From NCBI RefSeq assembly GCF_003259845.1, contig NZ_QLMJ01000025.1, positions 1-64,000 on the forward strand: a stretch of 64,000 nucleotides of DNA, given 5' to 3'. The stretch comes from Actinoplanes lutulentus. GTDB taxonomy: Bacteria; Actinomycetota; Actinomycetes; Mycobacteriales; Micromonosporaceae. The notes under the pieces are model-generated. The model searched no databases. It saw only the letters and a program-made list of their open reading frames with translations, and was not told the DNA's origin. The translations under genes and the position numbers were made by a program. Of the stretch, positions 9,499 to 18,411 are shown in pieces; position 1 is the first letter of the stretch, and each line of letters begins with the position of its first letter.

Positions 9499-9567
9499 GA
9501 TGAGGTCGCACGCAACGACCCGATTGTCGAGATGAAGTCGCACGCAACGACACTGTGCGACCTCATC
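9499..9567. repeat. Duplicated and inverted motif
   Basis: A 21-bp motif at 9499-9519 recurs at 9531-9551 with one mismatch. GTGCGACCTCATC at 9555-9567 is the exact reverse complement of the first 13 bases of copy 1, and pairs with copy 2 with one mismatch across an 11-nt loop. Two alternative hairpins are therefore possible. Confidence 0.75.
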
Positions 9568-9823
9568 CACGTCCAGGCCGAGACAGGAGCTCACACAGGC
9601 GCTCGGTGAGGCCTCATCACCGTTGCCGGCCCCTTGGGTGTGCCCGCGTCACGGCCAGCCACCCGCCCGAGACCCAAAATCTGGCCCGGCCGACTCTGAC
9701 GGCCGACCCTGCTGATTGATCCACGTTTCCACAGCTAGAAGCGTCGCCGGACGCGACCTAAATCAGCCTTTTGTCCCGCAGCCCGTCCCGCCGCGGCCCA
9801 CGATCGCGCGGATCAGGGCGGCT

Positions 9824-9864
9824 GTGTCGATTTCGGGTTCACTACGCCCCCAAACTCGACACAC
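9824..9864. repeat. 41-nt hairpin element, copy B
   Basis: Arms are TGTGTCGA (9823-9830) and TCGACACA (9856-9863). It is the second copy of the element at 429-469. The core shared by both reads roughly TTCrGGT...TACGC.CCCAAA. Confidence 0.6.
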
Positions 9865-10055
9865 ATGGGCGGGGCGCTCCCAGCGCGCCGGCTTCGACCC
9901 CAGACGGAAACCGGCCGCCACCCGAGCCACTCCTGTGCGAGCCGACCGCCGGACAAGCCGACCCCTGGGCGAGCCCGCCCCCTGGACAAGCCGACGGTCA
10001 GGTCCGCCGCGGCCCTGGACCTTTCGGGACGACAGCGCCGTGCACCCACAGCCCC

Positions 10056-12110
10056 CTATTGGCGAGGGCCTTCCCACGGGAGTTTGTGGTCCAGCAGCGG
10101 CGCCACCAGCCTGGCGTACGCCGCGGTCAAGTGGTTGCTGTCGCGATAGACCAGCCTGTTGCCGACCACCAACGGGCACCGTTCCGCGCACAACCACGGC
10201 AACGGATCGATCGTCGGTACCTTGGCCGCGTTCGCCGTGGCCCGCTGGATCGCTCTCCACCCCGGCTCCAGCACCACCATGTCCGCCGGCGGCGCGCACG
10301 TGCCGATCGCCGCCGGCCTGGTGGCCAGGCAGTCCGCCGGATCGCCGGCGAGGAACGGCGTGTCACCCAGTACCGCTACCGCCCCCGAACTGCGCTTCAG
10401 CGTCGCCAAGGTGCGGGCCCAGCCGGAGCGCCACACGGCTTCCGGATCGGGCGGGTCGCCGGTCAGCAGCGCCCGGTAATTGACACTCGACGAGACCACC
10501 ACGAGATCGGCCTTCAGCTTGCCGATCTTCCGGAGGATCTGCCGGCGCCAGGTGTCGCACTCGGTGTACCGGCGCTGGGCACGCCGTTCCTGCAGCTCCA
10601 GCCCGGCCGGGCTGCACGCGCTGCGGGTGTAGACGATCAGCCGCCAGTCCCGCTTGCGCGCGAGGTCCTCGAAGGCCGGGAACCACTGCAGGGCGTGCGA
10701 GTCGCCGAAGAGCACGACGGTCCGGTCGGCGTCCACGTTGGCATATTCACAATCGGTCTCCGGCCGGAACGGGCCGGTCAGGCCGACGTGGCAGCCCTCC
10801 TCCTGCGGCGCGGATCGCTCGCCGGCGGCCGTCTCGAACGCGGGCGTCAGGTTCTCCGGCACCTTCGTGGCGGTCTGCGCGTCCGCGATCATGTGCTTGA
10901 GCTCGGCGGCCGGATCGACCGCGCGGGCCATCAGCTTGCGCGCGTCCGGGACCGCGTCGCCGGTCGGCACCAGCGGCGGGAAGATCATGCCGAGCGCGGC
11001 GAGACCCGCTGCCACGACGGACAGAGCAAAACCGAAACCCAAACCCCTTCTTGGGTACGGCTGCCAGAAGCGATGATGGCGCACCGGGTTCTCCAGCAGG
11101 TGATGGCTCAGCGCGGCGAGGCCGAGCGCGCCGGCGGCCACCCCTGCTCGTTCCCACAGCCCGGCCGGGGCCAGGAACAGCAGCGGCCAGTGCCAGAGGT
11201 ACCAGCCGTACGACATCCGGCCGACCCAGCGCATCGGCCAGGTCTCCAGGAGGCGGTTCCCGCCGGACGCGATGACAGCGGCGGCGCCGGCCACCGGCAG
11301 CAGCGCCGCCGTGCCGGGGAACGGCGTGCTCTCCTTGTAGATCAGCGCGCCCGCGACCACCGCGGCGACGCCGAGCCAGCCGAGCATCGGGCGGCGTCGT
11401 CCGGCGCCGGTCACCGCGAGGGCGAGCAGCGCGCCGACGCCGAGTTCCCAGGCCCGGCTCAGTGAGCCGAAGTACGCCCACGGCGCGGACCGCTCCAGTT
11501 CGTACACGCTCCAGCCCAGCGACGCGAGCACGCCGAGGGTGAGCACCGTGCCGGGCAGCCACCGCCAGCGCCGGGCGCCGATCGCGAGCACCGCGATCAG
11601 CACCGGCCAGACCAGGTAGAACTGCTCCTCGACGGCGAGCGACCAGAAGTGCTGGAACGGCGAGGGCACCTCACCCGCGAAGTAATCGGTGCCGGCGTCG
11701 GCCAGCCGCAGATTCATCGTGTACGTGGCCGCGCCGACCGCGTCGGCAGCGTATCCGCCGAATCGGGGCGGCGGTGCCAGCCACCAGGCGCCGGCCAGGG
11801 TCGCCGCGATCACCAGGGTGGCCAGCGGCAGCAGCCGGACCGCCCGGCGCGCGTAGAACCGGGGCAGGTCGAGGCGCCCGGTGTTGAGCAGTTCGGCCCG
11901 CAGCAGCGAGGTGATCAGGAAGCCGGAGATGACGAAGAAGACGTCGACGCCGACGAAGCCGCCGGCCACTCCGGGCACGCCCACATGGGCGAGCACCACG
12001 AGCAGCACGGCGACGGCCCGCAGGCCTTCGATGTCCGCCCGGTACCGGGGGCGGCTGGGCGCCGTGGCGGGCGCCGGACGGACGTCGGGTCGCGACAACG
12101 TCGTGGTCAT
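10056..12110 (-). CDS. OafA/YrhL-type O-acyltransferase with SGNH domain
   Basis: A 684-residue membrane enzyme. Residues about 25-375 form the acyltransferase-3 domain with about ten TM segments: RADIEGLRAVAVLLVVLAH, FFVISGFLIT and FWSLAVEEQFYLVWP are hallmarks. The C-terminal 430-684 is an SGNH hydrolase-like domain with VVLFGDSHALQWF (nucleophile Ser) and DSNHLT (catalytic Asp/His). Such fusions acylate surface glycans: the membrane domain passes the acyl group and the SGNH domain places it. It starts 4 bases after the methyltransferase stop, so the two are co-transcribed. Likely target: the glycan made by the neighbouring glycosyltransferases. Confidence 0.87.
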   Translation of the reverse strand: MTTTLSRPDVRPAPATAPSRPRYRADIEGLRAVAVLLVVLAHVGVPGVAGGFVGVDVFFVISGFLITSLLRAELLNTGRLDLPRFYARRAVRLLPLATLVIAATLAGAWWLAPPPRFGGYAADAVGAATYTMNLRLADAGTDYFAGEVPSPFQHFWSLAVEEQFYLVWPVLIAVLAIGARRWRWLPGTVLTLGVLASLGWSVYELERSAPWAYFGSLSRAWELGVGALLALAVTGAGRRRPMLGWLGVAAVVAGALIYKESTPFPGTAALLPVAGAAAVIASGGNRLLETWPMRWVGRMSYGWYLWHWPLLFLAPAGLWERAGVAAGALGLAALSHHLLENPVRHHRFWQPYPRRGLGFGFALSVVAAGLAALGMIFPPLVPTGDAVPDARKLMARAVDPAAELKHMIADAQTATKVPENLTPAFETAAGERSAPQEEGCHVGLTGPFRPETDCEYANVDADRTVVLFGDSHALQWFPAFEDLARKRDWRLIVYTRSACSPAGLELQERRAQRRYTECDTWRRQILRKIGKLKADLVVVSSSVNYRALLTGDPPDPEAVWRSGWARTLATLKRSSGAVAVLGDTPFLAGDPADCLATRPAAIGTCAPPADMVVLEPGWRAIQRATANAAKVPTIDPLPWLCAERCPLVVGNRLVYRDSNHLTAAYARLVAPLLDHKLPWEGPRQ

Positions 12111-12114
12111 CGGG

Positions 12115-13161
12115 TCAGCCGTGCGCGGCGGCCATCGCGGGTGGACGGGCGAACGCCAGCACCGCGTGCCGGCCGAGGATCTCGCCCTCCCTGGTCAGCC
12201 CCTCGAACCGTTCGGTCCAGGCGGCCAGCGCGGCCTGCTCGTCCTTGCGGCCGGCGTCGTCGAAGACCAGCGTCGCGCGGTCCGCGAGCCGCTTCTCGAT
12301 CATGTGCAGTGCCGGGAACCGGGCGTCCGCCCCGATCGCCGCGGGCGGCCCGTCGATCAGCACGAAGTCGATGTCGTGCAGGTCGGACAGGGTCTCCGGG
12401 TCGTACCAGGGGTAGTCCCGGCCGTCGATCGACGCCGGCGTGAGCGGCGCGTCCCGCACCTCGGCGACCTCGTTGAGGCCGTGCGCGGCGAGCACCGCCC
12501 GGGTACGCCGAGCGAACTCCACATCGTGGTCCAGTGAGATCAACCGGCCGCCGGACTGCTCCAGGGCGTACGCGATCCACACCGACGAGGTGCCGCTGCC
12601 GAGCTCCAGCACCAGGCGCGGCTGCCGGACCCGGATCAGGTGCAGCAGCTCCAGCAGGTCGGTCGGATTGAGCGCCCAGTCGCCGGAGGACGGCATCGGC
12701 GCACGGGGCACGAAGCCCTGGAACAACTGGACGGTCGCCTCCAGCTCGCGGGGCAGGCCGAGCACCTGCGCGGAGCTGGCCTTACGGTCGGCGACCTGCT
12801 TCACCCGGCCGATCGCCTCGGCGAGCTCCATGTGGCGGTCGCCGGCGGTGAGCCGCTCCCGCTCCACGGCGGCGACCAGGCGGCGCTGCATCTCCTCGAC
12901 GGTGGTGCGCAGGTCACGCTGGGCGGCAAGCCCCGCCTTCTGTACGCCTGCCAGCCGGCGCAGCACCACGAGCAGCACCGCCAGCGTCAGGCCGGCGAGC
13001 AGGCCGAGCAGGGCGGTCGCCACCTGGGCGTACCCGGTGACGGCGGCGGCCGCGACGCCGGCACAGAGGACGCCGGCGCCGCACAGGGCGGCGGCCTGCC
13101 GTCCTGAAAGGCTCGGCAGCCGGCGTGCGGCACGCCGGCCGATACGGGTCAGGGAACTCAT
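12115..13161 (-). CDS. Membrane-anchored class I SAM-dependent methyltransferase
   Basis: A 348-residue protein. Residues about 20-75 hold two hydrophobic segments, 75-130 a coiled coil, and 160-340 a class I methyltransferase fold: VLELGSGTSSVWIAYALE is the SAM-binding motif I, LISLDHD motif II and FVLIDGPP the acidic post-motif, as in the methyltransferase-24/macrocin-like group. It probably methylates a sugar hydroxyl at the membrane. The ATG at 13161 is chosen because AGGAG sits 7-8 bases upstream; an ATG at 13176 has no such site. Lies between a giant glycosyltransferase and the acyltransferase. Confidence 0.75.
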   Translation of the reverse strand: MSSLTRIGRRAARRLPSLSGRQAAALCGAGVLCAGVAAAAVTGYAQVATALLGLLAGLTLAVLLVVLRRLAGVQKAGLAAQRDLRTTVEEMQRRLVAAVERERLTAGDRHMELAEAIGRVKQVADRKASSAQVLGLPRELEATVQLFQGFVPRAPMPSSGDWALNPTDLLELLHLIRVRQPRLVLELGSGTSSVWIAYALEQSGGRLISLDHDVEFARRTRAVLAAHGLNEVAEVRDAPLTPASIDGRDYPWYDPETLSDLHDIDFVLIDGPPAAIGADARFPALHMIEKRLADRATLVFDDAGRKDEQAALAAWTERFEGLTREGEILGRHAVLAFARPPAMAAAHG

Positions 13162-13216
13162 CCGGGCACTCCTCATCGCTGCGTTCACCTCGGTAACGGC
13201 GGTGGACACGCCCCCG

Positions 13217-15691
13217 TTACGCCCCGGCGGCGGGCACCCGCTGGGAGGGGGTTCCGGCCGGTGGGCGAGCCAGGGCTCCGATCCGGTCGGCGAACTCACC
13301 GGGCCGATGATCACGGGCGATCGCCGCACGGGCACGGCGGCTCTGTTCCGCGTACCGTCGTGGTTCGGTCTGGAAGCGGCGGATCACCCTGGGCACCGCT
13401 GCCGGGTCACAGGCCACCGCGAGGTGGCCGTACGCGTCCTTGAGCCGTTCCGGCACGAGCACGACGCACCCGGTCGCGGCCGCTTCGAGAGCTGCCCGGG
13501 AGAGCAGCTCGGGCGTCTGTTCGGACGGGAAGTGCAGGTAGAAGTCGATCTGCGCGGCGAAGGTACGCGGATCGAGATCCCCCGGCTCGTAAACCAGCCA
13601 GGACACCGGCAGCGTGCCGGGCCGCAGCGGGTTCTCGGGCAGTCGCAGCCGCACGTCGGCCCCGCGGCAGCGGCGTGGCACGGCGAGCGCCGTGGCGAGG
13701 TCACCGGGCCATTCCCCGGAGTCGCAGAGGTCGGCGCCGATCACCGGCGGGCCGGCCGGATCGGGCAGCGGCCGGCGGACGTCCTGCTGCTCGACCACCG
13801 CGGGCAGATCAAAATCAGTCAGCTCCGCACCCTCCGGCAGGGCCTGCCGGATCCCCGCGTCCTGCGGGCACCACAGCGGCTCCACCCCGAAGAGCCGCCG
13901 CACCGCCTCGGTGGCGGCGTCCACCGTGTACCGGCGGTCGCTGCCGTCCTGCCGGGCCGGCGCGCGGTCGGCGACCACCATGACCCGGCGTGGCCGCAGC
14001 CCGCAGCCACCCTCCGGAGCGAACTGGAGGACCTCCGGCTGCCGCACGATCAGCAGGCCGGCCTCGATCCGGTCGCTCTCCAGGACCTGCGTCACCTGAC
14101 CGGTGTTGATCAGCTGTTGCACGCCGGGGCTGAGCAGGCGGCGCTGCCGGTTCACCGACCGCAGCGACTCCAGGTGCATGATCGCTACGGAGAGGCCGGC
14201 CTGGCGCAGCGCTCGTACCTCGGCCAGGGCGGCCCGCTGGGTGCCGGTCAGGAACCGCCAGTCAGCGGCGATGACCACGTCCCAGCCGGGCGCGGCCGAG
14301 CCGCCGGTGAGGTGCGGTGGCGCCACGAACGGGCGCTCGCGCACCCCGGGCTCCCGGCGCAGCGGCGCGCCCGAGGCGTGCCAGCAGCGATAGGCCGACA
14401 TGTACGCGGTCCGCGCCGGATGCATCCAGTACGCACGGATCTCGGCCCGGGACAGCGAGCCCTCGGAGAGCCGGATCAGGGCCAGCGGTTTCGCCACCCG
14501 GCGTACCGAACCCGGTCCGAACGCCGTCTCGATCCGTTCCATGAACTCCGAGTCGGCCGCCTTGCGTACCGTGTCGAACCAGCCGATCCGCTCGGTCACT
14601 GCCGTTCGCCGGAACAGCAGCGAGGAGACGTTGACCCGGCCCCGGCGGATGCCCGGGCGGGTCATCACGAGCTGGTCGGTGACGCTGATTCCCTCCGAGG
14701 TGGTGGCGACCACCTCGGCGCGTTTGAGCATCGGCTGGATCTGCAGCTCGACACGGCGCGGATGCGACCAGTCGTCGGAGTCCTGGAACGTGACGAAGTC
14801 GCCGTGCGCGGCCTCGACACCGGCGTTGCGGGCCGCGTACGTCCCGCTGTTCTCGGCCAGTCGCAGCACCCGGACCCGGTCGTCGAGCGCCTCGGCCTCG
14901 GCCAGCACCGCGTCGTACTCCGGCGGCGAGGCGTCGTCGACCACGACGATCTCCAGGTTGCGCCAGGTCTGCTCGGCCACCGAACGGACCGCGGTGATCA
15001 GCCCGACCCCCGGCCGGTACGCCGTGACCACCACGGTGACCCGCTGATCCGCCTCGGCGACGAAAGCGGGCGCGGCGGCCGGCGCGGTGGTGGTGAGCCG
15101 GTCGAACGGCAGCCGTTCGGGCGCTGCCATCAGGGCCGGGACGGGCGCCGGGAAGAGCCGGCCGAACCGGCCCAGCCACGTCTCCTCGGCCACCGACCCA
15201 CCCGCGTACGGGTTGGCCAGGTCGATCTCCAGCGTCTCCCGGGCCGGCTGCGGTATCCGCCGGTATGCCGCGAGCAGGTCACGGGCCTGGGTCGGCCCCT
15301 GCCACGCGTACGCCAGCTGGGCGTGCAACGCCTGATGTGCCGGAGGCACCGCCCGTGCGCCGAGCGCGGTACGCAGCAGCGCGTAGAGCGCCAGCGCGTC
15401 CTCCCGGTCACCGGGCAGCTCGTCCTGCATGGCGATGGTCTGTGCCAACCCGGCGAAGAGCGCCGGATCGACCCTGCGCCGGAATCTCTTGAGGCGGCGG
15501 GTGTCCCCCGTTCGGGCCGCCTCGATCAACTCCTCGAGAGTTCCCCTGGTGCCGGCCGCCGCGCGGGCGAGCACCCGTCTGGCCGCGACCGAGCGGTTAC
15601 GCATGGCGGTGTGCGGTAGCGACAGCTCCGCTCCCGCACCGGCCAAAGTTACGTGATCGTCCAGCAACGCGACCGGCTGCGCCTCGGCCAT
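13217..15691 (-). CDS. Giant glycosyltransferase, GT2 plus GT4-like domain (paralog 2)
   Basis: An 824-residue protein with the plan of the protein at 6513-9194: helical N-terminus (1-210), a GT2 domain (about 216-440) with VTVVVTAYRPG, IVVVDDASPPEYD and FQDSDDWSHPRR, then a GT4-like domain (about 520-810) with IDFYLHFPSEQ and AALEAAATGCVVLVP. The two share long stretches, including WMHPAR.AY.SA...WH after the GT2 domain. The ATG at 15691 has GGAG about 6 bases upstream; a longer frame exists but reaches into the glnD side. Heads the minus-strand operon with the methyltransferase and acyltransferase. Confidence 0.8.
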   Translation of the reverse strand: MAEAQPVALLDDHVTLAGAGAELSLPHTAMRNRSVAARRVLARAAAGTRGTLEELIEAARTGDTRRLKRFRRRVDPALFAGLAQTIAMQDELPGDREDALALYALLRTALGARAVPPAHQALHAQLAYAWQGPTQARDLLAAYRRIPQPARETLEIDLANPYAGGSVAEETWLGRFGRLFPAPVPALMAAPERLPFDRLTTTAPAAAPAFVAEADQRVTVVVTAYRPGVGLITAVRSVAEQTWRNLEIVVVDDASPPEYDAVLAEAEALDDRVRVLRLAENSGTYAARNAGVEAAHGDFVTFQDSDDWSHPRRVELQIQPMLKRAEVVATTSEGISVTDQLVMTRPGIRRGRVNVSSLLFRRTAVTERIGWFDTVRKAADSEFMERIETAFGPGSVRRVAKPLALIRLSEGSLSRAEIRAYWMHPARTAYMSAYRCWHASGAPLRREPGVRERPFVAPPHLTGGSAAPGWDVVIAADWRFLTGTQRAALAEVRALRQAGLSVAIMHLESLRSVNRQRRLLSPGVQQLINTGQVTQVLESDRIEAGLLIVRQPEVLQFAPEGGCGLRPRRVMVVADRAPARQDGSDRRYTVDAATEAVRRLFGVEPLWCPQDAGIRQALPEGAELTDFDLPAVVEQQDVRRPLPDPAGPPVIGADLCDSGEWPGDLATALAVPRRCRGADVRLRLPENPLRPGTLPVSWLVYEPGDLDPRTFAAQIDFYLHFPSEQTPELLSRAALEAAATGCVVLVPERLKDAYGHLAVACDPAAVPRVIRRFQTEPRRYAEQSRRARAAIARDHRPGEFADRIGALARPPAGTPSQRVPAAGA

Positions 15692-15764
15692 CGACTCTCC
15701 GTCCGTGTACCCCGCGGTGTCGATCAGCTCAACGCGACGCGGTGGCCCGGGGTGACGAGAGCGA

Positions 15765-18035
15765 TCAGACCGCTGCCAGGACGGCGGCCTCCACACGGTC
15801 TCGTTCGGCGGACTCCGACCAGGTGCCCACGAGGTAGAAGGCGTCCACGACGTCGCCTCCGAGCGTGGAGATGCGAGCGGCGCGGATTTCCGCTCCGGCC
15901 TCGTCGAGGGCGGCGGTCACCCGGTAGAGCAGGCCGGCCGAGTCGGCGGCCCGCAACTCCAGCACCACCGCGTCGGTCGCCACGGCACGCTGCCAGACGA
16001 CCCGGGGCGAGGCGGTGCCGCCTCGGGCGCTCATGGCGCGTGCGCGTACCCGCTGGGTCACCGAGACGTCGCCGGAGGCGACGCGGCGCAGGTCCGCCGC
16101 GAGGGCGACCGGATCGTACGGCGAGCCGTACCGCGGCGACGTGTAGAACTCCACGATGGCCCGGCCGTCCACGGTCGACGTGTTGGCGGCCACCACGTCC
16201 AGCCGGTGCATGGCGAGGCAGGCCGCCACTCCGGCGAGCAGACCCCGCCGGTCGGCCGCGGCGACCGCCACCCGGTCACCGTCCAGGTGGACCACCGGCA
16301 GGCCGCCCTCCAGCAGCTCCGGGTCCGGCTGAGGCGGTTCGGGCAGCTCACCGGTGTCCAGCGCGGTGTGCACCTTGCGGACCAGCTCGGCCATCAGCCG
16401 GCCTTTCCAGTCCGACCAGGCGGCCGGGCCGGTGGCGTGCGAGTCGGCGCGGGCGAGCGCGTGCAGCAGGTCGAGGGTGGCCCGGTCGCCGACGGCCTCG
16501 GCCACGGCGGAGATGGTTTTCGGGTCGCTCAGGTCCCGGCGGGTCGCCACGTCCGGGAGCAGCAGGTGCAGCCGCACCATCTTCTCGATCGTCGCCACGT
16601 CGGCCGGCGGCAGGCCGATCCGGGCCGCGATGTCGGCGGCGATCGGCGCGCCCACGATGCTGTGGTCACCGGGCAGGCCTTTGCCGACGTCGTGCAGGAA
16701 CGCGCCGAGCAGCAGCAGGTCGGGCCGGTCCACCTCACGGGTGTACGTGGTCGCTTCGTACGCGGCCTGCACGAGGTGCCGGTCCAGGGTGTACCGGTGG
16801 ATCGGGTGGTGCTGCGGCAGGCTGCGCATCCGGGCCCACTCGGGCAGCCAGGCGTCGATCAGCCCGTACCGGTCGCAGGTCTCCCAGGCCGGCAGCAGCC
16901 CCTGGCCGGAGCCGAGCAGCGAGACCAGCGCGGCCCGCGCGGACGCCGGCCACGGTGTCGGCAGCGGCGGGCAGAACGCGGCGAGCCACTCGCAGGTGGC
17001 GCGGGCCATCGGCAGCTGCACGGTGGCGGCGGCCGCGGCCACCCGCAGCGAGAGGCTGGGGTCCGGGACCGGGCCGATCGCGGTCCGGGCGAGGACCAGC
17101 TCACCGTCCTGCTCCACCACGTCGCGGGCGACCGGGCGGCGGACGGGCGCGACCGGCACGCCGCCACGGCGGCGGCCGGTGCGCAGGCGGTCCACCGCGC
17201 GCCAGGCGTCGTCAACGGCATGAGCGACGGTACGCGCATCGCCCGACACCCTCCGCAGCAGCGCGTCGGCGTCCTCGATGTCGAGCAGGTCGGCGACGGC
17301 GGCACGTTCCTGTGCGACCAGCCGGTCGACCCGGCGGCCGACCGCCAGGTGCAGGGCGTCGCGGGTGTCCAGCAGCCGCAGGCCGGCCGCGCGGACCGCG
17401 GGACGCATGGTGTCGGCGATGCCGGCCCGGCCGATGCCACGCAGCAGCGTCAGGTCGCGCAGGCCGCCGGCGGCCTCCTTGAGGTCACCCTCAAGGAGGA
17501 ACGCGAGCTCGCCGTGCTGGGTCCAGCGGGCCGTGGTGATCTCGCGCAGCTGCGGCAGGAGCCGCACGGCGGTACGCCGCCACTGGTCACCGGTGGCCGC
17601 GATCAGCTCGGCGGAGAGTGCGGCGTCGCCGGCCACGTGCCGGGCGTCCAGCAGGCCGAGCGACACCTTGACGTCGTCGTGCGCGACGGAAAGAGCTTCC
17701 GGAAGCGTACGCACGGAGTGGTCCAGCCCGAGGCGGGCGTCCCAGATGGGGTACCAGAGCGAGGAGGCGATCCGGTCGATCCCGGCGGTGCCGTTGTGCA
17801 CCAGCACGAGGTCGAGGTCGCTGTAGGGCGCGCAGTCGCGGCGTCCCAGGCCGCCCACCGCGACCAGGCTGACGCCGGGCAGGTGGGACGGGAAGAGCTC
17901 GGTCAGCCACACGTCGAGCGCCGCCGCCCGCTCATGGCGGGCGACGGCGCCGATGTGGTCACGCAGTTTGTCGAGTGAGCCACCAGCTGCCGGACGGGCC
18001 GGCGGGGCCGGCGGCTCACTCAACGGGTTAGTCAT
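15765..18035 (-). CDS. glnD: PII uridylyl/adenylyltransferase
   Basis: A 756-residue enzyme that nucleotidylates and de-nucleotidylates PII in response to nitrogen status. In order: nucleotidyltransferase domain with VGGLGRRDCAPYSDLDLVLV (about 55-75), a central helical region, an HD domain with LGAFLHDVGKGLPGDHSIVG, and two ACT domains at the C-terminus (DRRGLLAGVAACLA and DSAGLLYRVTAALDEAGAEI), which sense glutamine. In actinobacteria this enzyme adenylylates PII at Tyr51, present in the GlnB here. The ATG is 4 bases after the glnB stop. Third gene of amt-glnB-glnD. Somewhat shorter than the enterobacterial enzyme, as is usual in the phylum. Confidence 0.95.
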   Translation of the reverse strand: MTNPLSEPPAPPARPAAGGSLDKLRDHIGAVARHERAAALDVWLTELFPSHLPGVSLVAVGGLGRRDCAPYSDLDLVLVHNGTAGIDRIASSLWYPIWDARLGLDHSVRTLPEALSVAHDDVKVSLGLLDARHVAGDAALSAELIAATGDQWRRTAVRLLPQLREITTARWTQHGELAFLLEGDLKEAAGGLRDLTLLRGIGRAGIADTMRPAVRAAGLRLLDTRDALHLAVGRRVDRLVAQERAAVADLLDIEDADALLRRVSGDARTVAHAVDDAWRAVDRLRTGRRRGGVPVAPVRRPVARDVVEQDGELVLARTAIGPVPDPSLSLRVAAAAATVQLPMARATCEWLAAFCPPLPTPWPASARAALVSLLGSGQGLLPAWETCDRYGLIDAWLPEWARMRSLPQHHPIHRYTLDRHLVQAAYEATTYTREVDRPDLLLLGAFLHDVGKGLPGDHSIVGAPIAADIAARIGLPPADVATIEKMVRLHLLLPDVATRRDLSDPKTISAVAEAVGDRATLDLLHALARADSHATGPAAWSDWKGRLMAELVRKVHTALDTGELPEPPQPDPELLEGGLPVVHLDGDRVAVAAADRRGLLAGVAACLAMHRLDVVAANTSTVDGRAIVEFYTSPRYGSPYDPVALAADLRRVASGDVSVTQRVRARAMSARGGTASPRVVWQRAVATDAVVLELRAADSAGLLYRVTAALDEAGAEIRAARISTLGGDVVDAFYLVGTWSESAERDRVEAAVLAAV

Positions 18036-18039
18036 GTGA

Positions 18040-18378
18040 TTACAGGGCGTCGAGGCCGCGCTCGCCGGTGCGGACCCGGACCACGTCGTCAACCGACGTG
18101 ACCCAGACCTTGCCGTCACCGATCTTGCCGGTCCGCGAAGCGGTGATCACGGCGTCGACGATCTTCTCGACGTCGATCTCGTCGGTCAGCACCTCGACCT
18201 TGATCTTGGGCAGGAACTCGACGGTGTACTCGGCACCCCGGTACACCTCGGTGTGGCCCTTCTGCCGGCCGTAACCCTGTACCTCGCTCACGGTGAGCCC
18301 GGCAACGCCAAGGGCGTGCAGAGCCTCCTTCACCGCGTCGAGCTGGTACGGCTTGATGACCGCGGTCACCAGCTTCAT
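18040..18378 (-). CDS. glnB: Nitrogen regulatory protein PII
   Basis: A 112-residue signal transducer, the standard PII length. It begins MKLVTAVIKPYQLDAVKEAL. The T-loop reads EVYRGAEYTVEF, with Tyr51 as the modification site, and the C-terminal GKIGDGKVWV is the second PII signature. It binds ATP/ADP and 2-oxoglutarate and in actinobacteria docks on Amt. The ATG at 18378 has GGAGG about 11 bases upstream; an upstream in-frame ATG would add nine non-conserved residues. Made with amt and glnD. Confidence 0.95.
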   Translation of the reverse strand: MKLVTAVIKPYQLDAVKEALHALGVAGLTVSEVQGYGRQKGHTEVYRGAEYTVEFLPKIKVEVLTDEIDVEKIVDAVITASRTGKIGDGKVWVTSVDDVVRVRTGERGLDAL

Positions 18379-18411
18379 GCTCAGTCCCTCCATCGGAGCA
18401 GCCATCAGAAC

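Larger units (their letters stand above)
9195..10055. other. Non-coding stretch rich in short repeats
   Basis: About 860 bases between convergent genes with no supportable gene. It holds a palindromic GC hairpin at 9201-9236, an 18-bp tandem duplication at 9304-9339, a duplicated and inverted motif at 9499-9567, and copy B of the 41-nt hairpin element at 9824-9864. The open frames through it are Arg/Pro-rich shadows. Confidence 0.7.
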
